Positions 1-7,366 of a DNA stretch of 64,000 nucleotides are shown here, piece after piece (position 1 is the first letter of the stretch; every line of letters begins with the position of its first letter). Source of the stretch: Anaerosphaera aminiphila DSM 21120 (GTDB lineage Bacteria > Bacillota > Clostridia > Tissierellales > Peptoniphilaceae); NCBI RefSeq assembly GCF_900129925.1, contig NZ_FQXI01000007.1:34062-98061 (forward strand). Reading direction: 5' to 3'. The notes under the pieces are model-generated. The model saw only the letters and a list, made by a program, of their open reading frames with translations, was not told the DNA's origin and made no database searches. Position numbers and translations under genes: made by a program.

Positions 1-1
1 G

Positions 2-619
2 GGAGCAAAAGAGCCTTATAGAATGATGACTGCAAGAGCTGAGTATAGACTTACTCTAAGACAGGACAATGCAGACCTTAGATTAACTCAAAAGGGCTAT
101 GATGTAGGACTTGTAACAAGAGAAAAATATGATAGATATTTATATAGAAAAGAAAATATAGATAGAGAAATAAATAGAGTTAGAAGTCTACAAATAAACC
201 CTACGGAAAAGAATAATGAAATACTGGTAGAAATAAGAAGTACGCCAATTAAAAACCCTCAAAGTTTACTGGAGTTAATTAGAAGACCTGAGTTAGACTA
301 TAGCAAAGTAAGTGTATTTGACTTAGAAAGACCTGAGTTAAGAGACGATATAATAGAAGAAGTTGAAACGGAAATTAAATATGAGGGATATATTAAGAAG
401 CAACAAGTGCAGATAAATCAGTTTAAAAAGCTTGAAAACAAAAAGTTGGATTTAAATTTGGACTATTCAAAAATAGAGGGATTAAGACTTGAAGCCAGAG
501 AAAAGCTACAAAAGATAAAACCTGAATCACTTGGTCAAGCATCTAGAATATTGGGAGTTTCGCCGGCAGATATTAACGTACTATTAATACACCTTGAACA
601 GTTGAGGAGACAAAAATGA
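2..619 (+). CDS. mnmG: MnmG (GidA), tRNA uridine-5-carboxymethylaminomethyl modification enzyme, 3' part
   Basis: This is the C-terminal part of the FAD-dependent subunit that, with MnmE, makes the cmnm5 modification of U34 in certain tRNAs. The reading frame is open from base 2 and shows the family signature EPYRMMTSRAEYR-like stretch (here [20 protein letters not shown]) followed by the helical C-terminal domain that contacts MnmE and tRNA. The 5' two thirds lie outside the window. Its stop codon overlaps the rsmG start (ATGA), the usual coupled mnmG-rsmG arrangement next to the chromosomal origin in Firmicutes. Identification is by motif and synteny and is firm. Confidence 0.96.
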   Translation, partial: GAKEPYRMMTARAEYRLTLRQDNADLRLTQKGYDVGLVTREKYDRYLYRKENIDREINRVRSLQINPTEKNNEILVEIRSTPIKNPQSLLELIRRPELDYSKVSVFDLERPELRDDIIEEVETEIKYEGYIKKQQVQINQFKKLENKKLDLNLDYSKIEGLRLEAREKLQKIKPESLGQASRILGVSPADINVLLIHLEQLRRQK

Positions 620-1311
620 GTTTAGCGAAAAAAATAGAAGACTTTAATCTAAACTCTGAAAGTGCAAAAGAATTGGAAGAATACAAGGATATTCTACTGG
701 AGTGGAATCAAAAGATGAATCTCACAGCGATAACAAAGAGTGATGAAGTTGATATTAAACACTTCTTGGACTCTCTGTCACTTTTTAAGGCAGATTATTT
801 AAATGGTAGTCAAAGTGTAATTGACATAGGAACGGGAGCTGGATTTCCGGGAATAGTATTAAAAGTTTACAACAAAAATTTAAAAATCACACTGCTGGAC
901 TCTTTAAACAAGAGAATACTATTTTTAAACGAAGTGATAGATAAGTTAAACTTAAAAAATATAGATACAATTCACGGAAGAGCTGAAGAGTTGGGAAGAA
1001 AACTGGAGTACAGAGAAGCCTTTGACGTTGCCACATCAAGAGCTGTAGCCAACTTATCTACACTCTTAGAATATGACCTGCCCTTTGTAAAAGTTGGAGG
1101 ATATCTAATAGCAATGAAGGGTCCGGAATATGAAGTAGAGCTGGAGAAAGCTTCAAAAGCTATAGAAGTGTTGGGTGGGAAACTTGAAGAAGTTGTAAAA
1201 ATTGACCTACCTGAAGAAATAACTCATTATCTGGTAGTAATAAAAAAAATAAAAAGCACTCCGTTTAAGTATCCACGAGCTGGAGGCAAGCCAAAGAACA
1301 AACCACTTTAA
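616..1311 (+). CDS. rsmG: RsmG (GidB), 16S rRNA m7G527 methyltransferase
   Basis: The 231-residue protein methylates N7 of G527 of 16S rRNA using S-adenosylmethionine. The Rossmann SAM-binding motif [17 protein letters not shown] lies near residues 67-83 and the length is normal for the family. The ATG overlaps the mnmG stop by four bases, so translation is probably coupled. A hairpin terminator follows directly and closes the mnmG-rsmG operon. Nothing unusual is seen. Confidence 0.96.
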   Translation: MSLAKKIEDFNLNSESAKELEEYKDILLEWNQKMNLTAITKSDEVDIKHFLDSLSLFKADYLNGSQSVIDIGTGAGFPGIVLKVYNKNLKITLLDSLNKRILFLNEVIDKLNLKNIDTIHGRAEELGRKLEYREAFDVATSRAVANLSTLLEYDLPFVKVGGYLIAMKGPEYEVELEKASKAIEVLGGKLEEVVKIDLPEEITHYLVVIKKIKSTPFKYPRAGGKPKNKPL

Positions 1312-1312
1312 A

Positions 1313-1339
1313 AGCGACACTGTTTAGTGTTGCTTTTTT
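1313..1339 (+). terminator. Intrinsic terminator after mnmG-rsmG
   Basis: A nine-pair stem (AGCGACACT with AGTGTTGCT, one G-T pair) closes a GTTT loop and is followed by five T residues. It starts two bases after the rsmG stop codon. Confidence 0.85.
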
Positions 1340-1391
1340 ATTTGCATAAGAAGAGATTTAAAGTATAATTATAGGTAGACAATTAAATAGC

Positions 1392-1405
1392 GCTCCACGT
1401 GGAGC
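1392..1405. promoter_or_regulatory. parS: parS-like palindrome 1
   Basis: A perfect 14-base palindrome GCTCCACGTGGAGC has the CACGTG core of the ParB site. The canonical Firmicutes parS is TGTTTCACGTGAAACA; the 16 bases here (CGCTCCACGTGGAGCA) match 11. The same palindrome recurs at 1781-1794, both within 450 bases upstream of parA-parB, which makes a ParB binding site the best explanation. The arms differ from the textbook site. Confidence 0.75.
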
Positions 1406-1437
1406 ATTGTTTAATTACAAAAATGAAGGTGTAATCT

Positions 1438-1779
1438 ATGGAAGATGAGAGATTTAAGAAGATAGTAAAGAACTTAGCTGACAATTTAAAATTAGAAATC
1501 GGCATTAATCCAAGTACAGGTGAAGAGGGAATAAAAATAAATGAAATTCCCACTGAAATGGATGTGGAATTTATAAAGCTGAATAAAGAAAAAATTATAT
1601 TAGCTTTAAAGAGTTTAAAAGAAGATGAAAAAGCAGAAGATAAAATTGAAGTTGAAAATGAAATAGAAGTTAAACTTTTATTTAAAGAGTCAGTTTATAA
1701 AAAACTACTTGAAAACTCTGAAGAGGAAAGCTTAAATGTAGAAGAGTATATTTTAAGCGTATTAAATGAAAAAATATAA
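1438..1779 (+). CDS. Small acidic protein between two parS-like sites, function unknown
   Basis: The 113-residue product is charged and rich in Glu and Lys (KEDEKAEDKIEVENEIEVKLL), with no membrane segment and no motif I recognise. The start ATG has the ribosome site AAGGTGTAAT a few bases upstream. The gene lies exactly between two identical parS-like palindromes and directly before parA, the place where Bacilli carry noc, but it has no helix-turn-helix or ParB fold visible and is much too short to be Noc. A role in origin organisation is possible by position only. Confidence 0.7.
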   Translation: MEDERFKKIVKNLADNLKLEIGINPSTGEEGIKINEIPTEMDVEFIKLNKEKIILALKSLKEDEKAEDKIEVENEIEVKLLFKESVYKKLLENSEEESLNVEEYILSVLNEKI

Positions 1780-1780
1780 T

Positions 1781-1794
1781 GCTCCACGTGGAGC
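1781..1794. promoter_or_regulatory. parS: parS-like palindrome 2
   Basis: This is the second perfect copy of GCTCCACGTGGAGC, 33 bases upstream of the parA start and two bases after the stop of the preceding small gene. In the 16-base frame (TGCTCCACGTGGAGCG) it matches 11 of the canonical parS positions. Its place could let ParB spreading influence parA transcription. Confidence 0.75.
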
Positions 1795-1826
1795 GTTATA
1801 TTAAATAAAAATAAAAGGGAGGTACT

Positions 1827-2579
1827 ATGGCGAAAGTTATCACAGTTTTCAATCAAAAAGGTGGAGTTGGAAAGACTACTACAGTCGTAAACCTTTCAGC
1901 TGCGCTTGCCAAATTAAAAAAGAAAGTACTAGTCATAGATATGGATCCTCAGGCAAATGCAACTAGCGGACTTGGAGTGGAAAAGGACAGAGAAAAAAAC
2001 GTATACGACTTGCTTACAGATGGAGAGTCAGAAGTAATAATAAAAACGAAGACAAAAAACTTGGATTTAATTCCATCTACTTCGGATTTAGCGGGCATTG
2101 AAATAGAACTTTCTCAAAGAGAGTCTTGGCAACTAATATTAAAACAAAACATATCAAATTTAATAGAGGACTATGACTACTGTATTATAGATTCTCCACC
2201 TTCCTTGGGTGTATTGTCAATGATGGCACTAGTGGCATCAGATAGTATATTAATTCCTGTACAGAGCGAATACTATGCCCTGGAAGGCGTTGGACAACTA
2301 ATGGATACTATTACTTTAGTAAAAAATAATTTTAATCCAAATTTAAAAATTGAGGGAGTTGTAATGTGTATGTATGACTCCAGAACAAATCTATCTGTTC
2401 AAGTTTGTGAGGAAGTAAAGGGATTTTTTGACGACTTGGTATATAAAAATGTAATTCCTAGAAATGTGAGATTGGCAGAGGCGCCAAGTTATGGAATGAC
2501 AATTTTTGAATACGACAAGTTTTCAAAGGGAGCTAGAAGCTATACGAAACTGGCAAAAGAATTTATTAATAGAGAATAG
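1827..2579 (+). CDS. parA: ParA/Soj chromosome partitioning ATPase
   Basis: This 250-residue Walker-type ATPase works with ParB to move or organise the origin region and, in Bacillus, modulates DnaA. The deviant Walker A motif FNQKGGVGKTTT is at residues 8-19 and Walker B-like DYCIIDSPPSLG near residues 116-127. A strong ribosome site (AAGGGAGGTACT) precedes the ATG. It forms an operon with parB nine bases downstream. Length and motifs are normal for chromosomal Soj. Confidence 0.95.
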   Translation: MAKVITVFNQKGGVGKTTTVVNLSAALAKLKKKVLVIDMDPQANATSGLGVEKDREKNVYDLLTDGESEVIIKTKTKNLDLIPSTSDLAGIEIELSQRESWQLILKQNISNLIEDYDYCIIDSPPSLGVLSMMALVASDSILIPVQSEYYALEGVGQLMDTITLVKNNFNPNLKIEGVVMCMYDSRTNLSVQVCEEVKGFFDDLVYKNVIPRNVRLAEAPSYGMTIFEYDKFSKGARSYTKLAKEFINRE

Positions 2580-2587
2580 GTGATTAA

Positions 2588-3436
2588 GTGGTTAAAAAAG
2601 GCGGATTGGGAAGAGGAATAAATAACTTTATTAAAGATTCAGAAGCTGTTGAAAAAATACTAAATCAAGAAGATGACAGAGGACTGCAAAAAGTTTCAAT
2701 GGATTTAATAACGGTTAATAAAAATCAAGCTAGAAAGTATTTTGATGAGGACTCTTTAAATGAACTTTCAAACTCTATAAGAGAATACGGTGTAATACAG
2801 CCGATTATACTTCGTAAAGTAGATGATGAATATATTATAATAGCCGGCGAGAGAAGGTTTAGAGCTGCAAAAAAAGCAGGACTAAATGAAATTCCCGCAG
2901 TTATAAAGGAAATAAACTCTGAAGAAGCAGATAAGATATCTTTAATTGAAAACATTCAAAGAAAGGACTTAAACCCAATAGAAGAGGCTTTAGGCTATAA
3001 AAATGTAATAGACGAATACAAGATGACTCAAGAGGAGTTGTCACTGGCAATAGGAAAGAGCAGGCAGTACATTGGAAACACTATAAGGCTTTTAAAGTTA
3101 GACGAGAGGGTAATTAAACTACTACAGGATAATTTACTTTCCATATCTCATGGGAAGCTATTACTTTCTATAAAAGATAAAGATCAACAGTATAAAGAGG
3201 CAATGAGAATTGTTGAAAGTGGAAATACAGTTAAGGAAACTACACTTATATTTGAAAGGACAAAAAAACCTGAAAAAACTGATATTTTTAAAGAGAGAAT
3301 AAGAGAAGAGCTCTCAAGTATTTTAGGGACTAAAGTCAGCTTTAAGGGCGAGGGCAAATCAAGAAAAATTGTAATAGAATACTACTCAGACGAAGACCTT
3401 TCTAGGATATGTGAAACCATTTTAAGGAGTGAATAA
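2588..3436 (+). CDS. parB: ParB/Spo0J parS-binding CTPase
   Basis: The 282-residue protein binds parS and spreads as a CTP-dependent clamp. The N-terminal ParB/Srx domain contains GERRFRAAKKAG (residues about 87-98) and the ENIQRKDLNPIEEA segment, followed by the central helix-turn-helix (TQEELSLAIGKSRQYIGNTIRLLKL) and a C-terminal dimerisation region. The start is GTG with AGGTGAT upstream. Two candidate parS sites lie immediately upstream of the operon. Confidence 0.95.
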   Translation: MVKKGGLGRGINNFIKDSEAVEKILNQEDDRGLQKVSMDLITVNKNQARKYFDEDSLNELSNSIREYGVIQPIILRKVDDEYIIIAGERRFRAAKKAGLNEIPAVIKEINSEEADKISLIENIQRKDLNPIEEALGYKNVIDEYKMTQEELSLAIGKSRQYIGNTIRLLKLDERVIKLLQDNLLSISHGKLLLSIKDKDQQYKEAMRIVESGNTVKETTLIFERTKKPEKTDIFKERIREELSSILGTKVSFKGEGKSRKIVIEYYSDEDLSRICETILRSE

Positions 3437-3439
3437 GTA

Positions 3440-4321
3440 GTGCGTTATTTTAATATGTATTTAGTAAATGCTTTTACAGATAGAGCTTACAATGGAAATG
3501 CCACAGGTGTAATTTTATCTCATGGAAAAATAAATGACGATGAAATGCAAAATATAGCCAAAGATTTAAATCAGTCGGAGACTGTTTTTATAAAGAAAAT
3601 AGACACGGGACTTTATTCCACTAGGTTTTTCACTCCTGAAAGGGAAATAAATCTCTGTGGACATGCGACAATTGCAACATTTTATGCCCTATGTGAAAAT
3701 GAGTATTTGTTGCCTATTGAAAGAGGAATTCAAAAAATAGAACAACTTACAAAATGTGGCAGGATACAAGTAGAATTGGAGTACAACAACTATAAAATAG
3801 ACAGCGTATATATGATTTTAAATACCAGAGAAGTTGAAAAAACTATTACTAATGAAGAAATTGCAAAGTCATTAAATATACCGCTGGAAGATATTGGATT
3901 TAAAGACTTTGACTTAGAGCCTAAAAAAATTGAAACAGGCGGGTCAGATATAGTAATTCCGGTGAAATCAGCTGAAATGTTAAAGAAAATCAAACCTAAC
4001 TATGAAATGATATATGAACTTTCAGAAAGAGAAAATGTAGTGAGCTTTCAAGTTTTTACATTGGAGTCTGACGATAAAGTTGTGCAGAGAACATTTTCTC
4101 CTTCAATAGGAGTAAATGAAGAAGCCGGTTCAGGAACGTCTACAGGCGCTACAATGTACTATATAACAGAGCATATGGACAAGGATAACAAAAAGATAAC
4201 TTCAACTCAGGGAGTTGAAATAAATAGAAAATCCACACTGACAGCAGAAATGATTTCAAAAGATACAGTCAGAGTTGGGGGAAGAGCGTTTGTATTTATG
4301 AATGGAGTATTGAATATTTAG
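3440..4321 (+). CDS. PhzF-family isomerase/epimerase-like protein
   Basis: The 293-residue protein has the PhzF fold signature: the N-terminal segment YLVNAFTDRAYNGNATGVIL, the catalytic-region glutamate segment NQSETVFI, the conserved RFFTPEREINLCGHATIAT stretch and the C-terminal EEAGSGTSTGA motif. PhzF relatives are diaminopimelate-epimerase-like enzymes whose substrates are mostly unknown. It starts at GTG three bases after the parB stop with AAGGAGTG upstream, so it is probably cotranscribed with parAB. The substrate cannot be read from the sequence. Confidence 0.88.
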   Translation: MRYFNMYLVNAFTDRAYNGNATGVILSHGKINDDEMQNIAKDLNQSETVFIKKIDTGLYSTRFFTPEREINLCGHATIATFYALCENEYLLPIERGIQKIEQLTKCGRIQVELEYNNYKIDSVYMILNTREVEKTITNEEIAKSLNIPLEDIGFKDFDLEPKKIETGGSDIVIPVKSAEMLKKIKPNYEMIYELSERENVVSFQVFTLESDDKVVQRTFSPSIGVNEEAGSGTSTGATMYYITEHMDKDNKKITSTQGVEINRKSTLTAEMISKDTVRVGGRAFVFMNGVLNI

Positions 4322-4324
4322 AGG

Positions 4325-4771
4325 GTGGTACACATTAGCAGGAGAAGAAGATCCAAAAAATCTACAAGTCAAAATAAATTATTCATAATAGCATTTTTTG
4401 TACTTTTATTAGTACTATCTTACAATTTAATTTCAAGTAGAAATAAAGTTGTAGATTTAAATATAAAAAATACTTCCTATGTAGAACTCATTAGATTTGA
4501 AAATAACACTATGACTACAATAAAAGATGAAGCTAAATTAAAAGATATTATATTTAAAATTAACAGTCTAAAGGGCGAAGAAGTCACCACAGAAGTTGAA
4601 TCAGGAGGCGCTATAGACTTTATAAATGTATATGACAATAAATTTAAAAAAACTGAAATTGCAAGAAGCGGAAATTTTATAAAAGTAAGTGACAAGTGGT
4701 ATAAACTTGACAATGGAAGTTCAAATATATTTGAAAACATATTTAAAGAGTACAATAAGACTAATTTTTAA
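4325..4771 (+). CDS. Membrane-anchored small protein, function unknown
   Basis: The 148-residue product has a basic N-terminus (SRRRRSKKSTSQNK), one transmembrane helix at about residues 18-36, then a charged extracytoplasmic domain. It follows the PhzF-like gene by three bases and ends at a bidirectional terminator, so it is the last gene of the parAB-PhzF unit. The GTG start is uncertain because the purine-rich stretch lies very close to it. No family is recognised. Confidence 0.65.
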   Translation: MVHISRRRRSKKSTSQNKLFIIAFFVLLLVLSYNLISSRNKVVDLNIKNTSYVELIRFENNTMTTIKDEAKLKDIIFKINSLKGEEVTTEVESGGAIDFINVYDNKFKKTEIARSGNFIKVSDKWYKLDNGSSNIFENIFKEYNKTNF

Positions 4772-4798
4772 GTGATAAATTAAATATATTAATAAAAT

Positions 4799-4837
4799 AA
4801 AGTTGTTGGATTTAAAATAGTCCAACAACTTTATTTT
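4799..4837. terminator. Bidirectional terminator between convergent genes
   Basis: A perfect 12-pair stem, AAAGTTGTTGGA with TCCAACAACTTT, has a ten-base loop and is flanked by T-rich sequence on one strand and A-rich on the other. It lies between the rightward gene ending at 4771 and the leftward gene ending at 4837, so it can serve both. Confidence 0.85.
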
Positions 4838-5949
4838 TAATACTTTAAAAACTCTTCATATAGTGAGCCCTTGTTTTTTACATTTAGTTCTTTAAAAATT
4901 TCATCTATGGCTAAGTAGAGCTCTTTAAAATTTTCTGTGTCAATATTTTTTCCCATATGGCCTATTCTAAATAGGGTTTCAGAAGTATTTCCAACGCCTT
5001 TAGAAATAATAATATCTTTTTCCATAAGAGCCCTTAGCAGTTGTGAACTGGTTATTTCTGCAGGAGTTTTAATAGCTGTTACAGTGTTTGAAAAGCTGTC
5101 TTCTGCAAATAGTTCAAATCCACACTTTGTAAAAATTTCTCTGGTAATAGTTGCATATTTTTTGTGGACTTCTACATAGTCGTGGTCTAAAACTAAGTCC
5201 AGAGCTCTGTCCAGTGCATAGATTAGATTTTCATTAAAGGTATAGCAAAAAGGGGCACCTTTAAAATCGTAATAATTTTCAAAATTTAAGTAGTAACTTG
5301 GAACTTTTGTATTTCTATTTTTAATTTTTTCTTTTGCAGTTTCAGATATTGTAATTAAAGTTGAGCCCACAGGAGCTGAAATACACTTTTGACTGCCACC
5401 AATCAACACATCTATTCCAAATTTATCAAAATCTATGTATTCTCCACCAATAGAGGACACAGCATCTACAACAGTTAAAATATTATAGCTCTTTAAAAGG
5501 TTGCAAATTGACTCTATATCGTTAGTAATTCCAGATGGAGTTTCGCAGTGTACTAGAGTTGCAATTGAAAAGTCACTGTCTTTTTCTAAGAACTCCTTTA
5601 AACTTTCAAGATTTATTCCCCTGTGAAAGTCGTCTTTATATTTGTAGGCAATGCCTCCATAACCTTCTACATAGTCGGAAAATCCCCTTCCAAAAAAACC
5701 ATTGTATATAACCAGCACTCTTTCGCCCTTTTGCATTAGAGAGCATATGGAGGCCTCTAGCCCAAGTATTGCTTCTCCCAGCATTATAAAACTGGTGGAG
5801 TCGGTGTTACTTAGTTTTGAAATCTTTTTTTCCACATTTCTATGGAAAGCTTCATAGTTCGGATCTAAGTCCGGATTAGTTTTTGATTCGCCCATTTTGT
5901 CCATTACACTTTTGTCAATAGACGTCGGGCCTGCACATAATATTTTCAT
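4837..5949 (-). CDS. Class V aminotransferase (serine-pyruvate / alanine-glyoxylate type)
   Basis: The 370-residue fold-type I PLP enzyme belongs to the serine-pyruvate/alanine-glyoxylate aminotransferase group. The PLP aspartate segment VDAVSSIGGEYIDF is at about 161-174 and the Schiff-base lysine is K188 in GGSQKCISAPVG. The N-terminal GPTS motif (residues 7-10) fits the group. The TAATCACCTTTAAC stretch just upstream on the other strand gives an AGGTGAT ribosome site. It stands alone and is convergent with the parAB unit. The exact amino donor cannot be decided from sequence. Confidence 0.88.
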   Translation of the reverse strand: MKILCAGPTSIDKSVMDKMGESKTNPDLDPNYEAFHRNVEKKISKLSNTDSTSFIMLGEAILGLEASICSLMQKGERVLVIYNGFFGRGFSDYVEGYGGIAYKYKDDFHRGINLESLKEFLEKDSDFSIATLVHCETPSGITNDIESICNLLKSYNILTVVDAVSSIGGEYIDFDKFGIDVLIGGSQKCISAPVGSTLITISETAKEKIKNRNTKVPSYYLNFENYYDFKGAPFCYTFNENLIYALDRALDLVLDHDYVEVHKKYATITREIFTKCGFELFAEDSFSNTVTAIKTPAEITSSQLLRALMEKDIIISKGVGNTSETLFRIGHMGKNIDTENFKELYLAIDEIFKELNVKNKGSLYEEFLKY

Positions 5950-6034
5950 ATAATCACCTTTAACAATAATAACATAATTACATACATTGAAAAAGGGGCA
6001 TAGCTATTATATAATCATTAATGAGGTGATAAAT

Positions 6035-6355
6035 TTGGCAAAGTTTTTAAAAATAGAATTGTTTATTCCGAAGAAGTATGTTGTTAATTTGGCCAATGCA
6101 CTCAATGAGAGAAGTATACTCAAATATGAAAACTATGATTATGTCTATGCAATTTCAAATGTAGTTGGCAATTTTAGACCCATTGAAGGATCAAACCCCT
6201 TTATTGGAGAGATTGGTAAGGTTAGTGAAGTTGAAGAAGTTAAGATGGAGTTTAGAATAGAGAGCGAAAACTTAGAGGAAACAAAAAAAGTTATTGAGCT
6301 AATTCATCCCTATGAAAAGCCCGTAGTAAATATAATGGAACTTATAGAGTGGTAG
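6035..6355 (+). CDS. NIF3/CutA-like small protein
   Basis: The 106-residue product resembles the CutA1-like domain found as an insert in NIF3/YqfO proteins: a beta-strand with FIPKKYV, the motif NFRPIEGSNPFIGE, then EVEEVKMEFRIE and the closing HPYEKPVVNIMEL segment. I chose the TTG at 6035 because GAGGTGAT sits seven bases before it; an upstream in-frame TTG at 5987 lacks a ribosome site. The role is unknown; family members are often annotated as YqfO-like or divalent-ion-tolerance-like. Confidence 0.75.
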   Translation: MAKFLKIELFIPKKYVVNLANALNERSILKYENYDYVYAISNVVGNFRPIEGSNPFIGEIGKVSEVEEVKMEFRIESENLEETKKVIELIHPYEKPVVNIMELIEW

Positions 6356-6383
6356 TTTATATAAATTGATAAGAGCGGTAAAT

Positions 6384-6418
6384 AAAAAGAGCTTAATTTT
6401 TAGATTAAGCCCTTTTTG
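6384..6418. terminator. Bidirectional terminator
   Basis: The stem GCTTAAT with ATTAAGC (6391-6397 and 6404-6410) is flanked by AAAAAGA on the left and CCTTTTT on the right, so it can end both the rightward gene at 6355 and the leftward deacetylase gene at 6435. Confidence 0.7.
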
Positions 6419-6434
6419 TTTGCAGTTATTAATA

Positions 6435-7262
6435 TTAATTGTGTTTTAAAAATCGCACAGTATTTTCAATATTTGTACTTGGTTTTATGTGAAATCTCTT
6501 TATCTTATATTGGTCAATATCTTCAAGACTGCTTGCAGACTTGTTTCCGCCAATAAATCCAAGTTTTAGCCCCGAGTCTTTTACAGCCCTTAGTACAGTA
6601 TCATTTAACATTGCACCGGGATAGGCAATGGCATTTGGAAATATAGAAGTGTGTTCATAGATTAGATTGTTATTCCAAACTAAGTCATTTTTGACTTTAG
6701 CATAATACTCTTCATCTGTTTCACCTTCAAGCTTTTCACTGAGCCAAGTCTTGCCCTTATGTGGGCCGTCTAAAAATAAATCGTGGAGATTGTAGGAGTG
6801 ACTTTCAATATTAAATCTGTCGGAATCACTCATCTGTTGAATTTGGTCCCAAGTTAAATAGTTTTTCACTTCTCCTATATATGAACCTATTACAAAAACT
6901 GTAGCTTTGGCATCGTACTTTTCCAGTATTGGAAGTACATTTGTAAAATTGTCTTTGTAACCATCGTCAAAAGCTATTAAAATGGAATTTGCAGGTAGTT
7001 TTTCGTTGTTTTCAATGGCATTTACTATTTCATCAGTAGATAAAAAGTGAAAGTCATTTTCAGAAAGAGTTCTTATCATTTCTTCAAAAGTGCTGACATC
7101 TATAATATATTCATTGTCAGTGGGATTTTTATCACTAATACTGTGATAGGTAATAACCGGCACAGTATTGTCGCCAACAGTGCGAATTTTATACAAGTAA
7201 AAACCTGCAATTAATATAAGTGCAAGTAGTACAATTAATATTTTTAAAAAATGTTTTTTCAT
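6435..7262 (-). CDS. Membrane-anchored polysaccharide deacetylase (CE4 family)
   Basis: The 275-residue protein has an N-terminal signal anchor (ILIVLLALILIAGFYLY) and a NodB-type domain. Metal-binding and catalytic motifs are visible: LIAFDDGYKDNF (motif 1), ESHSYNLHDL (the HxxxH motif 2) and AYPGA (motif 3). Such enzymes remove acetyl groups from peptidoglycan or cell-surface glycans outside the membrane. The gene is alone and divergent from rlmD. The substrate is not readable. Confidence 0.88.
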   Translation of the reverse strand: MKKHFLKILIVLLALILIAGFYLYKIRTVGDNTVPVITYHSISDKNPTDNEYIIDVSTFEEMIRTLSENDFHFLSTDEIVNAIENNEKLPANSILIAFDDGYKDNFTNVLPILEKYDAKATVFVIGSYIGEVKNYLTWDQIQQMSDSDRFNIESHSYNLHDLFLDGPHKGKTWLSEKLEGETDEEYYAKVKNDLVWNNNLIYEHTSIFPNAIAYPGAMLNDTVLRAVKDSGLKLGFIGGNKSASSLEDIDQYKIKRFHIKPSTNIENTVRFLKHN

Positions 7263-7366
7263 AGATAACCTCTAATTTCATGTTTTACCTTTAAATTTTA
7301 TCATAAGGAGCCAAAAATAGGAATAATATTGATATAATATATAAAATAATCCTTTGAGGAGAGAAT

